Assembly (NCBI GenBank): GCA_037367355.1
Contig: CM074702.1
Coordinates: 2,232,001 to 2,296,000 of the forward strand
DNA: 64,000 nt
Direction: 5' to 3'
Origin: Neoscytalidium dimidiatum
Lineage: Eukaryota; Ascomycota; Dothideomycetes; Botryosphaeriales; Botryosphaeriaceae
Shown here: one piece after another, positions 30,471 through 43,853 of the stretch
How positions within the stretch are numbered: position 1 is the stretch's first letter
How the letters are laid out: each line of letters opens with the position of its first letter
Notes under the pieces: model-generated
The model's input: the letters and a program-made list of their open reading frames with translations, nothing else
The model's database searches: none
Told to the model about the DNA's origin: nothing
Translations under genes and position numbers: made by a program

Positions 30471-31707
30471 TTTCACCGATTGAGAGCGTCACCTTGATTG
30501 AAGTGAGAAGCGGCCACAGAACTGACGATGCAGCTGCGAAAGTAATGGCGGAGACCCGTAACCATGGCTCAGATTGTGTGATCGAATCGAAAGGCACGAG
30601 AGATGAAATGATAAGAACGGGAGCGTAAAGCTTCAAGCGTTCACTTCGCATCGCCTTTTAATATGTAAGAGAGCGGGAGGGAGGTACACAGATATCTCCG
30701 AGATGCGTTTATAGATCATCGGCGAAGGTGCTTGAAACATGAGGTTGCCCCGCTGGGAGGTCCCGTCCTATGGTCGCCACCAGATCTCGAGTGCGATCAT
30801 TAGATGTTTATTCTCACCTCTGATTATATCTCTATTAGGGAATGCTTAGTTAGGAACTCATTATTCGGTGAATGCCGCGCTCTGCTCTGGATTTGTGAAA
30901 ATTCCCATCATTCAGGCTCTCGTTAATGAACTTTTGGCCACCTCGCGTAGAGAAAAACGCTCGAGGCCCCACCATCTGTTTTGCCGACCGCTGTTATGGA
31001 AGCTAGCCAGCCCTGGTGGTGGCCCGTAGATAGTGCCATGAATCATAAAGTGAACTTTTCAACACTCGTATTCACCTCTGCTACCAATATCTTTAAGCCC
31101 TCTTCACCTTAACACCCAGAAACTCTTACCAAATCATCTCTTAAGACGTAGCACAAGGACGAACGGCCTTTTACGGCATTAACCCCGATCTCTTGGACAC
31201 CCCTGCATGTTTCTAATCGTCGGTGAGTCAACCCATCAGGTACCTTGACGGCGAAACCAACTCGAACCCAAACAGGTGAGTCAAAGTTTCCAGCCCAAGA
31301 GGTAGCAACCATGAGAACTCCAACCGGGTGAAAAGAGAAACAGTCAAGTCAATCCACCAAGCCCGAAGTAATGTGTTGAAGAACGCCCGCACTCGCTGTC
31401 CAGACATGAGAGAAAGTGGCCGAAAGATCCAGGAGGTGTTCAGGCCGAAGTCCTCCAAGAAAGAGAGAAAACAGAGAACCAAGCAAGCAAGAAAAAAACA
31501 AAAAAAACCGGGGGGATTGAAACACTCCCACACAAACACCAGACTTCCAAAGATTTCCCAACCAAAGGATGACTAAGTCCGGCTCCGTATTCCCACGTGC
31601 CCCATGAAAAACGCCTCCTCCATGCCACCATGGCCTTTTTAATCCGTGCCAAGCACCCGCGAAGAAAAATCCAATTGCCCTGTGAGATAAAAACACGTAA
31701 AGCAGTA
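30471..31707. other. 1.2-kb intergenic region, AT-richer, nothing recognised
   Basis: Between the hydrolase pseudogene and the end of the Ppc89-like gene. The first 180 bp may include the decayed 5' end of the pseudogene. No other coding signal is seen. Confidence 0.5.
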
Positions 31708-34700
31708 TTAATATACCGCTCTCCTCTTCCAGCCAGCACTGGAGTTGAACTCGGACAAGCTCTCAGTGTCGCTGATTCCTTCCCAAGGCAGTTCGTCGTC
31801 ATCGGTGAGACCGCCAATCTCGCTGTCTTTCTCCCTATCGTTGATGACAACGCGCTTGCCTTTCGCCTTTTGCGTCTTCTCGCGCATCTCCTCGGGATCG
31901 ATGCCGACGCTCAGGAGGGTCTCTTCGAACTCCTTCGCGTCTGCCTCATTCAACTGACCAGCGGCCTTCTGCCCCTCGACGACATCATAGAGATTATAGA
32001 TCTGCTCGTTCTTAGCACTTATAGCCTGCAGAAGTTCAGTAATCTTGGCTTCGACATCCTTGCGCTTGCGTCTGCCGAGCGAAGGATCGTGATTACGGAG
32101 CAGAGAGTCGTATGCTGCCTTCTGTAGTAGGAGATGATTTAGCTCGTCGTTCAACTGTTTGATAACGGTTGCAAGAGCGAGAGGCGCCGGTTGCGAAGGG
32201 CGCATAGTGGCATCCACATCATCAGGCATACGTTCTGATACAGGAACGGGCTGAGGAATGTTAATCGGCGCCTCGTGTTCATCCGAACAAGTTGTCTTGC
32301 GGCACACAGTGCAGTTCGCGTCATTGTGCTGCTCAATTGTGCTGGGCATCGATTGAGGGTTGACTGTGATATCAGGAATGATGAAGGCTGATGTCATCTC
32401 TACAGGTGCACTGCGGCGGCGCCTGCTGTTCGACTCGCTGCGAGCCGATTGCTGAGTGGCATCCTTAACCGGACTGGCTGGTTCAGACGTGTTCGCGCTC
32501 AAGATACGACCTGTGTTGGCCTCAGTGAGGTCCATCGGCCGAGACGCGCTCGTAAGATCCTTCATCGATGACTTGCGCGGCATCGACTGGACAGTATCGT
32601 CCTTCGCTTGTCGGGTCCGAGATGCGGAACGAGAGCGCTTCCTGGCAGCTGCTCGTTCTTCTTCAAGCATTCTCCTAAGGCGGGCAATCTCATCACGGCC
32701 CATGAAGCTGAGTTCGGTGGTATCGCCAGTAGCTTCCTGAGTCTGCTTGGCCAAGCCTGGGACAGCACCGTGCATGATGGGAGTAGCATTGCGAGAATGG
32801 GTGAAAGCGCTAAGATCAGTTGTCGACTCCGTCTCGTCATCGGCGTCGTGGTGAGCGGCTGACTGCGGGTCGGACACAGAACGCTGAGGGCCTATCGTAA
32901 CTGACCTGGGCTTGGAGTTTGAACGGGATGTAGGCAATTCGGACCTCCTTCGACTGCTGGAAGTGCGCCTCTGCCTGCTGTCGAACGTGCGAGTGCCATT
33001 CTCCGTAGCTTCTTCACGCGAAGCACGGCGTTGCGAGGTTGATCGCCTGACGCTGGGCAGCTCCTTGGTGTCCTGCATTTCCCTGACAGCATTACGGCTC
33101 TTCTCAACCTTCCTGCGGAGGCGATCCTCCTTCCGTGCCCACTCCTTTGCGTCCTCGTCACGCTGACTCTGAAGCTCCGTCACTAGAAGCCGCAGTTCCG
33201 CTATTTCATCGCGAAGGATTCCATTCGCATCCTCTCCATTCAGTCCGGTGTGAGACTGGATGGTGTTGTCGTCCCTCCTGTTGATCCTCTCACGGAGTTC
33301 GGACTCTCTGTCCTTTCTTTGCTTGATATCTTCTTGACGCTGCGCTTTCATCTGGGCTATCTGGGCCTTCAGGGCATCACTCTCGGTCTTGAGCTTGGCT
33401 TGCTCTGCCTTGACCGCTTGAGCCTTCTTGGTCTCTGCCTGAAGAGCCTCGTTCTCCTTCCCAATGGCAGTATCTTTCCGGCTCGCACCCCTTTGTTGGC
33501 GCGGGGGATGATTCTCGTACTGGGCGAGATGACCATGTAGCTCGTCATTTTCGGCGCGGAGGGCCTCGATTTCCTGGCGAAGGTTATCGTTTTCGACGAG
33601 CAGTTCATCCCGTTCCGTCTTGATCTCCTCTGCATTGAAGAAGGCCACTCCGAGCTGGGTGACTGCGTTGTCGCGCTCTTCCGTGACTCTTTTCGTTGCG
33701 ATTTCGTTGACCGAGTTCTTTCGTTCGGCGCGTTCGAGACGGCTGCGCAAAGAATCGACTTGCGATTGGAGACCTGGGCAATCTTAGTAAAGGAGACAAA
33801 AGTTGTTGTACGCAGGTGCTTACGGTTCTTCTCAACCTTCCAGTTATCCCTTTTGTTTCCCTCTCCATCAGTGGAGCCAAGGGCGCTGTCACTGCGACGC
33901 ATGTCTTCCTGCGCAGTGAGCTCGGCCCTCAAGCCGGCAACTTGCGTCTCATAATCTTCAATCTTCTTATCCGCTTCCGCCTTTTCTTGTTCCATTTGCA
34001 TAAGCTTGTCCTTGAGTAACTGCAGAGAAGTATAGAGCGCCTTCTCCTCCGAGGGAATGGGAACGTTGTCAACTGGCATATGCTTGGTTGTGGTCTCCTC
34101 TCTCAAGCGGCTTGGGATAGGCGCAGAGGCAAAACGAGACCGCGACCTCGCGTTCCGCGAGAACACGGGAGTTCCATCCTTGAAGGTTCCCGAGACCAGC
34201 TCGGTCAGGTTAGGAAGATCAGGGAGCATGAAGGATTGGTGGGTGCCCGTTCCGGGTGCAGCTGACCGGGGGGTAGCATAGACGGACTTCTGAGGGGTCT
34301 GCGATGGCGTGTCGTTGAGTGCGATGCCCGAAGCCTGGCGCGCCTTGCCAAATCGGGGATTCTTGACGGTGAATGTTTGGGTAGGTGGTCTCTCCAGGAA
34401 GCTGTCGTCTTCCTCGGCAAGTTTGGCGTGGATTGCAGCTGCGGATGGTCGGCTGGACGCCTTCTTGGGTGAAAGGCGTTCAGAGTTTCTCCCTCCTAGC
34501 CGCGCGGCTATATTCTCAAGGTCTTTCTGCGGCAGAGAAGAGGCGCGGCGCAACTGGGCGTCGCGTCGAAGGTTGACGCGGTCAGCACCGTCACTCTTGC
34601 GCGGGGTTGGACGCGATTTGTTTCGCGCGGTTTCGGAGAGGTTGTAGAGGCTGTCGTTGCCGATGCTGAAGCCGTTGGGCGACATGTCGCCCAGTGACTT

Positions 34701-35135
34701 GCGTGGGGTGTTCCTGTTGCTTCTGCTCTGGCCACGGCCGATTTCAATGGACCTGCTTTCGTCGATCTCGTTGCTGTCGGAAAAGTCTTGAAACTCTTGT
34801 TGGATTTGGGAGGTGTCGATGCGCGGCTCAGGCCTTTGGGGTTGCCAGTATTTGAAGCGCGCGGCGCTTGAACGCATGTTCGTGATAGGCTGGGTGGTGT
34901 CGTCGAAGCCTTGGTGGCGGGTGGACTCAGGAACGTCGTCCTGGGCGGGGTTAAAGCTGGATTGGGTGTCGAGGTCGAGATCGACGTCGGCGGTGGGAAG
35001 GGTGTTGGAGTTGTCGTGGCCGATGGAGGAGGGATGAGGAAGGGGCGAGCTGCGTGCTTCGCGCAAGCTCTGGGACATCTCCCGAAGTAATCGGGCGCGA
35101 GACTCGCTCGGACTGGCGTGGGATGACGAAGCCAT
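31708..35135 (-). CDS. Spindle-pole-body coiled-coil protein, Ppc89/Cep57-like
   Basis: Two exons, 35135-33824 and 33773-31708, 1,125 aa, with a 50-nt intron (AAC C|GTAAGC, CCCAG|GT) inside the coiled-coil region. The N-terminal 330 residues are Ser/Arg-rich and disordered with several SPxK/TPRK sites, as in cell-cycle-phosphorylated scaffolds. A long coiled coil runs from about residue 360 (EEKALYTSLQLLKDKLMQME) to about 690. At about residues 975-1045 lies the Cep57-type microtubule-binding segment (IKQLNDELNHLLLQKAAYDS ... LYDVVEGQKAAGQ). In fission yeast Ppc89 anchors spindle-pole-body components, and this protein is likely its counterpart. The acidic C-terminus (GGLTDDDELPWEGISDTE) is typical of the fungal family. 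The role is inferred from domain arrangement. Confidence 0.75.
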
Positions 35136-36128
35136 ATGTTAGTTGACTGCAGAGGGGCAGTCGACGCGACGGCGGGGGGGCGCGTCCAAGTAAGATGGGA
35201 AGTAGCAATTGGGTATCGGAGATCACGAGTTGTTCGGCGGTGTGGGGATATGTATGCAGCGCACTGGCTTAGTCCATGTCGCGGTGTTGGCGGAGAAGTC
35301 GCGTCGCAGTGTGGAGAGCACTTGTGTGTTGACGCCAGAGCGAAAGGTAAACAACGCCAAGCAAATAATGGCCCGTGCTGCTTAGTCAGCCATCTCATCC
35401 CAAACTGGTCTCCTTTCTCGATGCGAGAACTGCATTTGACATCATTTCGAGCTTCTTCAAGGTCTCCTCAGAGCGGTGAAGCTCGCAATCCAGCCTATGG
35501 CCAAAGACAGTATTGGTGTGGTGGTTTTCCTACACGAGACTGGAATCAACCTTTCATGCACTCGCTGTGTCGACGCTGCCTGCATGCTGCTGCTTCACCG
35601 ACGTGCAGCAGACCTTGCTATCCACAATAGTTGCCACTTGTACACCTCCATGCGTCAGGCTGCCGGATGGCTTTGAAGCAGGATGTGTGTCCACCAGCAA
35701 GGTGTGTTGCTCGGAACAGTAACCGCAATCCTGGGTACTCAACGCCTCACTTTTCTCGCCATCTCGCTGTCTGATAGGGCTGAGATATCTCTTCTTACGA
35801 CTCATTCAGCGAATGTCTCAAACACAGAGAGCATCACAGCGCATCTTCACACGGATATACCCTGCTGAAGTCCGAGCGCGAGCACCCTCAGCCTTCCCAA
35901 TTCATAGCTGCAGAGCACCGCGCATGTTCGCCTCGTATCACCCGTGTACGCACTTGCAGCTCGTGTCTAGACGGGCGAATTGTTTCAACTCCAAATGCTA
36001 ACTGATCTATACATCTAAACTCTACATGGCACTCGTAAATATCAGTCTCATACGCCGCCTACTTTTCCGTTTCCTCGTGATATCCCGCCGATAGTCCCGG
36101 TGTCAAAAAACACAAAAGATAAAATATC
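35136..36128. other. 1-kb intergenic region, no gene seen
   Basis: Upstream of the Ppc89-like gene and downstream of the permease-family gene, both on the - strand. Only short open frames without family resemblance are present. Confidence 0.55.
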
Positions 36129-37930
36129 TCAGTTCCTCAATGTCAACGTAAGGCCCCTCCTCGGAACGCCTTTCCTCTTTCTCTGGGCCCCCCTCTTCTG
36201 GACACCCCTTTTCGTATATCCATTATCGAACTCACTGCCAGGACCAAAATCGGGCTCGCCGCCCAGAGTGCCAAAGATATCACCCAGGTAGTTTTCCGCC
36301 TCAACACCGGCCCTGAACGTGCTGTTCCAGCCGCTGACGATGCCCTCGACGACCTTGACGCCAGCGAGGTAGATGTTCTGGATCGACGGCTCGAAGCCGC
36401 CCTGGTCGGCGTAGAGCAGGTTGTCCAGGGGCGGCTGGCCCGGGTACGGCCGGTCGAAGTCGGAGGCGGTGCGCATGACGACGATGCGCGAGAAGTCGAG
36501 CAGGCCGGCCTTGGCGCCGCGCATGAGGGACTCGAGCGTGGCGTTGTCCTCCTGCTGCGTGGTGCAGTAGACGGCCGTGCCGTTGGTCACGACCTGCGTG
36601 AAGTTGGCGAAGGCCTCGCCCAGCAGCCGGCCGGACCAGTACACGTCGCTGGTCGCCGTGTCGCAGGCGATGACGGACGGCGGCCGCGCGCCGGCCGCGT
36701 ACAGGCCGGCGCCGTAGTGGGCGCGGTACGCCACGGCGGTGTCGCTGTCGTTGAGGGCCGCCTTGGCCGCGAACGAGACGGCCAGGTCGCGCAGCGCCGT
36801 GTTGACCTCGAACACCTCGGTGCCGTACAGCTCGCCAGGGTACTCGTCCGGAAGGTAGCTGCCCTGCGGGATGTAGCCGGTCGTCCAGTTCTGCGGCACC
36901 TCGCGGTAGTCGAACTCGTACTGCAGCGCCACCTGGACCGCGAAGCGCGCGAACGTCACGCTGCCCAGCGTGCCCACCTCCGGGCTGATGCCGGCGATGC
37001 CCGCGACGAGGAAGTACGTCTCGCTCAGGTCGAAGAGACCGGACGTGTAGAGCGCGGTCAGGGTGACAGCTGCGTTGATCTCTGCGAAGCAAAATCATTA
37101 GCTATCCTCTTTATCGACATATTGTCGGACGGCGTTATAGGATGCAAGCACGGCGTCGTGTGACACAGGGGTGGCTGCGTGTTGTTCTCTTCTTTTCCCT
37201 GCAAATTCGCTACCGGGGTAGGTGACCGCTAGTTATCTGCGAGAGTGCTTTGATTAAGCTTTCTTGCTGGCGACGTATCCGCGTCCCCAGATGCGGTCAG
37301 GCCCACCTCTTTCCTTGCTCCGCACGCGATAACGGCTGCGCGATCCGTTGTAGCTGCAGCTGCTATGTTGTCCCACGCCCCACCGCCTTTTCTTGACCTC
37401 TGCTAGATATGACCCAGCCGGCAAGCATGACGTAGACAGCGGATTGAGGCCCGATAGGAAGAGTTCTGAGTTTGCAAAATGCGGGGAATTCCCACGGAAA
37501 GAACGGGCGATGCTGGGGCCAAAGAAGCGAAAAAAAAAAGGAATCTGACCGCGAGATGTGAAAGGACATGGGTACGTAGATAGTGAGACTTACCACCTTC
37601 GCCAGTGACTAACTGACAAACTTCTCCGTCAGATGTGCAGTGAGCGTCCGGGAATAACGGCGAGAAACCCGGCACGCTGACGTTCTTGGCTAGCAAGTCG
37701 AACTCGGGGATACCCCACCACACCTCCGCTTCGGGGTCAAACATGCTGACGATGAAGACCTTGGGCTTGATTTGTGAGGCACCTCGGGATGTTATATCGG
37801 CGTGGTAGTATTGGTAGAAGCCACGACGAGCGGCAACCTTTGCGGCATCTGGTCTTGCGACAGACGGGGAGGCGGAGACAAAGGAAGAAAAGGCGGCCGC
37901 GGCCGCGGTGGATATGGTCGAAAGACGCAT
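36129..37930 (-). CDS. Purine nucleoside permease (NUP) family protein
   Basis: Two exons, 37930-37594 and 37081-36129, 429 aa. The protein starts with a signal-peptide-like sequence (MRLSTISTAAAAAFSSFVSA). The body carries NUP-family landmarks: PKVFIVSMFDPEAEVWW, TGEGEINAAVT, YFLVAGIAGISPEVGTLGSV, FARFAVQVALQYEFDYRE, MRTASDFDRPYPGQ and ADQGGFEPSIQNIYLAGVKV. The family is named after a Candida nucleoside transporter but resembles nucleoside phosphorylase folds and has no multi-pass membrane region here, so true transport is uncertain. The splice junction (GGT G|AG ATC) exactly restores GEGEINAA, so the 512-nt intron is real. The C-terminal tail is strongly basic (KRGVQKRGAQRKRKG), which is unusual. 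A same-strand shadow frame in exon 2 is GC-driven. Confidence 0.85.
37082..37593 (-). other. Long (512-nt) intron of the permease-family gene
   Basis: Donor GGTG|GTAAGT and acceptor TTCGCAG. The joined product matches the family without missing residues, so no further exon is needed inside. Confidence 0.75.
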
Positions 37931-40380
37931 TCTCAGACGAAACGTCTGCCAGAAAGAGGAGAAGGCTACAGAGTAAGAATTCAGCCCTCAAAGAACCAAT
38001 CAGTGAGCAACCACACAATTGGCGTGGATTAGGCCTTTTTCAAATCCAAGACAGCAATTCTTAGTCTACTAAGCAGCAACATCAGCAGTGGGATCTCTCT
38101 GCCTTTTAACCTCCGTCAGAAAGACCGACCCCAAGGCCGATGCGGTGACCCTCACGGCGGATCCGAAAGTCCAGCGCATGCATAGATAGTAGCATTGGCC
38201 AACAGAGGCCAAGGCGGGCAAGGGAAGATCACTGCGGATTGCACATAGCTCCATCGCCCTCGGACGGCAGTGCCCAGGCCCGAATGACGCGGTCCCCACA
38301 CCCTACCGGCCATTCCAACCGTAGCAAGGCAAAGAAGCGAAGGAAACGAAAGGCGTAGAGTCAGGTACCCGAGACGAAAACCGAAAGCTATCTAGTCAGC
38401 ATTGTGCATGGATAGCTACGGCCGCAGATCCCCGTCCCTTGGATAGCTTCTAGCTGATTACCGCAATCGGGCGCCGAGGCGGCCTGGGGGGCCAATTTTC
38501 CGTATTTACCTCGGAGAGGCCGCAAGGAGGAAGAAACATCAGAAGAGCCGCAGCAGGCAATGCTTATACAGCCCCGTGGTGGCGGTGGTCAAGGTACTGC
38601 CGTGTACAACCATTACCTCATCTTCGTACCAACAGCTCGCACAAGGAGCGCAAGTCGACTCATCGTTTCCTCACGCGCTATCTTTGGCAGTTCCTTCGGC
38701 AAATATCCAGGAACGAGAAGAAACAAAGGAGGGGGTCAGTGCAAAGCAATGTCAACCCGACGCCCAAGCTAGCGGGAATCGCGATCCCATGATAGCGGAT
38801 AACGGTCCTTGGTGGCACATAGGACCGCCATCGATCCTGATCGGCGGTTTGTCCCAGCTGCCTGATAGCTGGACGTCAACCTGGGGACGCAGAGAGGCGT
38901 CAAGGTCCCACAAAACAAGGCATCCACCAACTACTTCAGCTCGCCGACGCTCCAAGTCATTCTCGCAAAGAACACTGCCTCCTTCATACCCGGCGATCTC
39001 CCACATCTAACCGACCCGACGGCCTCGGCCTCGGAGTTTCCAACACAATCAAAGAACATTGGCCCCGCTCCAGAACCACACACAAATGACCATCTGCTAA
39101 AACTACCCCATCGAGCCTAGATACCACGAGAAAGGGCTCAGTCACAATCAGGAAACGGCGGCCGATGCCGTCAAAGGCGTTAGGACCCTCCGAATAGGGC
39201 CGCTCCCCGGCCGCCTCCCCCACCGAGCGAAGAAATGCTTATCGCGTCCAAGAAACGCCTTATGTAAAAAGCTTCGATGGTCAATTGCGTGAGCACTTTT
39301 CCTTCTCAATCCTCCTTCACCGTGCATCCAGAGGAGCCCTGTTTTCTCAGATACCCGCGCATAAAAAATCTGCGTGTGGGTCGGAACAGTGGGAGCGCCA
39401 GCAGGAGATGCGACCGGCAACATCTTGCGGTGTGCCTTCTTCCCTGGCCCGAATCCGAAGTGCGTGGGCTGGGAGGGTGTGGAACTCGTAGATGGGACGA
39501 TGTGCCCTTGCCGCCGCCCGGATCACCGTTGCATATGCAGGACGGACGGCAGACCAAAAAGGCGGAGAACTCCCATCCTCCCGGCAGCCCGTACTCTCCC
39601 CCTGCGTGTTGAACGCTCAATAATCGCGCCCCGCGGGCGATAAGTTGATTCACTTTTACCCCGTCTCGTCGGTGCCGTCCGAACCGCAAGGAAGTGAACG
39701 TGAGGATTACGTTTCCCTCCCATCCCGCCGTTCCCGCGTCCAGCAAAAAAACCCGTCTTTTCCCGTATCTCTACTCTTATCTAAATGTCTCACATCGCTG
39801 AAATGCGCGGGGAACGCCGCGTGAGGAGGCGTCGAACTCGTCATCCAAATTATCACCGGGCCAGATCATCGGTGTCAACCGCTCGGCACTTGGAGGTGTG
39901 GTCCCGATAGGGACCCGTTTATCCAGAATGGTCTGCAATATGCATGGCTAAGTTGATCTTATTGATGCTAACGCTATGTGGTAGTCAACCGATTAGACCT
40001 CCTAACTTGCAGGGAAAAGCATCAGAGCAATGTTTTTACCTCACGCTTCCTCCACAGCTTCATCCTCGAGCTGATACCGAGACCCCGTCTGCAAAAGCCG
40101 ATTAAAAGCATTAATAAGCAAACAAAATACAGGTACAACAAGAATGAAACGACAGAAGCCACCCAAGAGACGACAGCTGAGCCCAGCGACCGTAATGCAA
40201 AGCCAAAACTAAAAAGCGAATTGCTCAAGCTGGACCATCCCGGTACAGCGATATTTTTTTTCAGAATCCATCCCCGGTGACGCCATAACGCACCAAAACC
40301 TCGACAGAAAAAAAAGGACGAAGCCACCCTACAACCACTAACCACTCCACTCACACGTCCACCACTACCGCCCACAACCG
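37931..40380. other. 2.4-kb intergenic region, no gene recognised
   Basis: Between the permease-family gene start and the IKS1 gene end, so it should hold the promoter of the former and the terminator of the latter. Open frames up to about 145 codons exist on both strands but lack family character. Confidence 0.5.
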
Positions 40381-42648
40381 TTACCCCTCCGCATCAAACC
40401 CACCCCCCTCAAACTCCCTCCCCCAATCCACCCCTACCGCCGCAACCCTGCTATTCCCCAAACACAACCACCCCGCCCTTCCCGCCGCGCCTCTGACCGC
40501 GAAATGCACCGTTAAAAGCACCAAGCTCGCCACCACCTCAACCTGCAGCCTCGCCCAGCTCTGCCTATGTGCCAGCGGATGATACGACGACGCTAGCGCG
40601 CTACCTAGGAAGCCAAAATCCAGCGCCGCGAGGCACAGCAGCGGCGTCGCGATCCACGGGCTGGCGGCGAAGGGGGCGCAGGGACGGAACAGGGAGATGG
40701 CCTTGACGAGGAAGATGGCGAGCTTGAGGGACGAGATGACGGCGGGCACGGCGAGGACGCCGTGTAGGCGGTGCGCGAAGCTGGTCGTCATCGTCGACGG
40801 CGGCAGCATCAGGCGCGGCGTATCCGGGGGCGACGGCGAGCCCTCGTGCGAGCTGCTTGGCGGCGAGTAGTTTTCGAGCTTGCGCTTACGGAGGATGAGG
40901 CCCGCGGAGTTGGGGGGCGTGGGGTTGCGGGCGTTGTTGGGAGAGTGCGGATGCGGATGCGGGCGGCGGCTCATGGGCGGGCTGGGCGAGCGGTGCTCTT
41001 CGGCCGTGGCTTGTTGCTGGCGGAGCTTCGAGGGAGGCGCGCGCATGAGGCCAGTTTGGGTGGATTGGCGGCGCTGCAGCTTGCTCGGACTGGGGGAAGG
41101 GGATTCTGCCGAGGAGATTCGCGGTCCGATGTTGTCGAAGGAGGTGCCGAAGCCGTTTATGTCTTCGAGGCCGGATCCGGCCCCTATGCCCTGGAGAATC
41201 TGCTCTGTTGTAGGTCGTTCTACGGGATCCAAAGACAGTAGTCGCCTAAGGAACCTATAGAGTTTGTCTGGTAGGTCTGAACGCACTCTACGCACGTCGT
41301 CGAAGCCTTGCCAACTGGCGATCTCGGCTCTTAGCTGCTCAAGGTCTTCGTTCTCTTCGTGTAGGTCATCTGCGTTCTGATACGGAAGTTTACCGAAGCA
41401 CATAAAGTAGACAATCATGCCCAGAGAGAAGATGTCTGACTTGGTAGTGAAGTTGCCAAAACGGCCATCTGGGCCCTCTCTTCGGAGTACTTCTGGGGCG
41501 CAGTACGATATGGTACCGGTGTGGCCTGTAGACTTTCGCGCAGCATTGATCATTTGAACTTCGCCGAAATCACTGACCAGTACTCTGGTCTTGTTGCCGG
41601 TAGTGTGTAAGAGGCAGTTTTGCGGTTTTAGATCTCTATGAATGTACCCATGAGAGTGCAAGTGATGTAATCCCGCGGTTATGTCTTTGAAGAACGAGAA
41701 AATCTCTTCAAAGGCCATGCGGCGGGGTGTGTTGAGGCCGAGTGGTGGCTCGGCCTGTCCCTTGGACCTGCGGCGCATTCTTTCCTTCAATTGCTGTGTC
41801 GTCACAGAGGCTTCTGCCTGATTTAGGATGTAGTGATGGAGGTCGCCGGCGTTGCAGTATTGCTGTAGAATGAATGCGCAGGGCACGCTGGGTCCAAATG
41901 CGCTGATTTGGAAGTCTTCCAGCCATACGTGCCGGTACGATACCAGATTTTGGTGAGAGAGGTTCTGGAGAAGCTGAACCTCCACTAGAACCTTCTCCAA
42001 CCACACGTGGTCGTCTCCAACTGGAACGCGCTTACAGGCGAACTTGCCCAGAGTGACTCCATCCAGCACATGGCGGACTAGCAATACCACGCCCTTTCCA
42101 CCTCTTCCTAGCTCGCCCTCCTCCACGAAGAATGTCTTGAAGTAATTCTGGCTGAAGGCACTGGAAGAGATGCCATGCGAAGCAGACGGCGTAGCCGGCG
42201 TGCTTCCTACGAATTCGGCGCCAGGCGGCGGGGAGCTTATGTCGGAGCCGCCAGATGTTTGTCGCAGAGCTCTTCGGCCAAGCGGTGGCCTCCGTTGCGG
42301 CGAGGTCTGTCGCGAAGAGGTCTCCGAGCCCGGGCGACTATGGTGCAGCATGCGAAAGTACTCTGGATTCACGAAGCCATGATCTGGGTCGTCGTCGTCG
42401 CCGGGGCTCCGGGCCTCGTCGCGCAGCGGGCGGTGGCAGTAGGGGCAGTTCGGATTGGCGAGCTCGACATCGGAGGGGCCGCGCGGGGCGCGCAGAGAGA
42501 GCTGGCGCGAGCGCTCATCGTAGACGACGACTGCAGAACCATGACGGCTGGTGAGGGATCAGTAGAGAAGTAGACGGGAGCTGTGCGCAGCTTGAAGGGA
42601 AGCTTACAGGACGATTTCGCCGCGATTCAGCCGCGGAACCAACGACAT
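40381..42648 (-). CDS. IKS1: IKS1-type serine/threonine protein kinase
   Basis: Two exons, 42648-42608 and 42547-40381, 735 aa. Splicing gives the N-terminus MSLVPRLNRGEIVLRHGSAV, then a small Cys pair (NCPYCHRPL), a linker and a protein kinase domain at about residues 155-475. Visible motifs are the glycine loop GELGRGGKGVV, lysine in FACKRV, HRDLKPQN, DFGEVQ, APEV and DIFSLGM, all intact, so the kinase should be active. The C-terminus has a disordered Ser/Pro region with His/Pro runs and then three hydrophobic segments (for example VLAVPAVISSLKLAIFLVKA and VEVVASLVLLTVHFAV), suggesting membrane anchoring. Yeast Iks1 is a poorly understood kinase linked to ionic and stress sensitivity. It is not part of an obvious cluster. 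Confidence 0.85.
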
Positions 42649-43853
42649 GGTCCGCAAAGGCGTGCGGGATCTGGAGTCGTTATTGGAGCTTCAGCTTCAC
42701 TCGGTGTTGGAGGAGAGGTGGAGTGGCGGCGGACGCTGGCGGACGAAGATAGCTTGCGGCACAGAGTAACGCCTGAGGCACTGGATCGGGCGGGCGCGAC
42801 GCATCTCGGTGTGGCTGATGTCTGACGACAAGGCACAGAGAGACGAGCGGCAGGCAGGGTGGGTTGTCGGGGCACCGCCGCTCCACAGAAATCACTCGTG
42901 CTTTCGCCGGCCCATCCACATCTTTCCACCACTCCCAAACAAACAACGGCACAGCCCCTCGCATGCGCCACACGCCCCCCGCCTGCTGCTGCTTCACAAT
43001 CTCCTTGTCGCGCCTACGTAGCTCTGATACGCACATGTTTGTTAATCGTTGGTAAGCTTATTGGCTTCTGCACGTCTCCTGTCTTTGTTACGATCATCAT
43101 CATCACAGTGCATGCCAAGACCAGTGGCAATCGCAACTAGACTGTGGTCTGCTGACACCCATAGTCTCCTCTCTTGAAACAGCATGAGGAGAGCAGTCAA
43201 TCAACTTAAAAACTTTCCAGGATTCGTCATCGCCATTGCCATGACGACGGCACGTCATAAGTTAGGAACTTAGGTCCAGTTTCTCGTTCTATTCATGGCT
43301 CAGACACCCACGCCAGGACCCTGGCGCTGCTTACCAGGTTACACAAAGGCAAGTAAGGGGTAGCCTTAGAGTTGCTCACTCCAAAGCGCTCAGTCGATCA
43401 GTACAAGAGGATTACCCTTTCATGAACCGTCACAAGACCCTTAACTACATGAGCACAATCACTCTTCGAGACTTCCCACCTAGGTTGAAGACAGAGCAAT
43501 AGTACAAGAGTGAGGGGGGGACAACGTTAACTTCTTGGAAAAACCTTCCTCAGGACTGTACAGATATACTTCGAAAAAAAAAAAAGAGTATTATACAGTC
43601 TTCACCTTCCAAGCTCGCTTGCCATCAACGACACCTGAAAGTGCGATCTGCCCAAGTTATCTCTTCGCCAATCGATATCAATATCACACGGAATTTACAG
43701 ATACGCCGCCAGCACGAACCCTGCCACAGCCAATATCGCTGTCAATACCTCCAAATTCCCGTCTCCACTTCTCCCTCCACCATCCGACGTCCTCGTCCCA
43801 TTGTCTGAATCAGAACCGCTATCGCAGGGCCCTCCTCGAGCCCTGCCGTCCCT
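42649..43853. other. 1.2-kb intergenic region, promoter of the IKS1 gene
   Basis: Lies between the IKS1 start and the CE5 esterase 3' end. No coding signal was recognised. Confidence 0.5.

Noticed and set aside
36301..37098. 265-codon - strand frame overlapping the permease-family exon
   Set aside because: Arg-rich shadow of the real coding frame.
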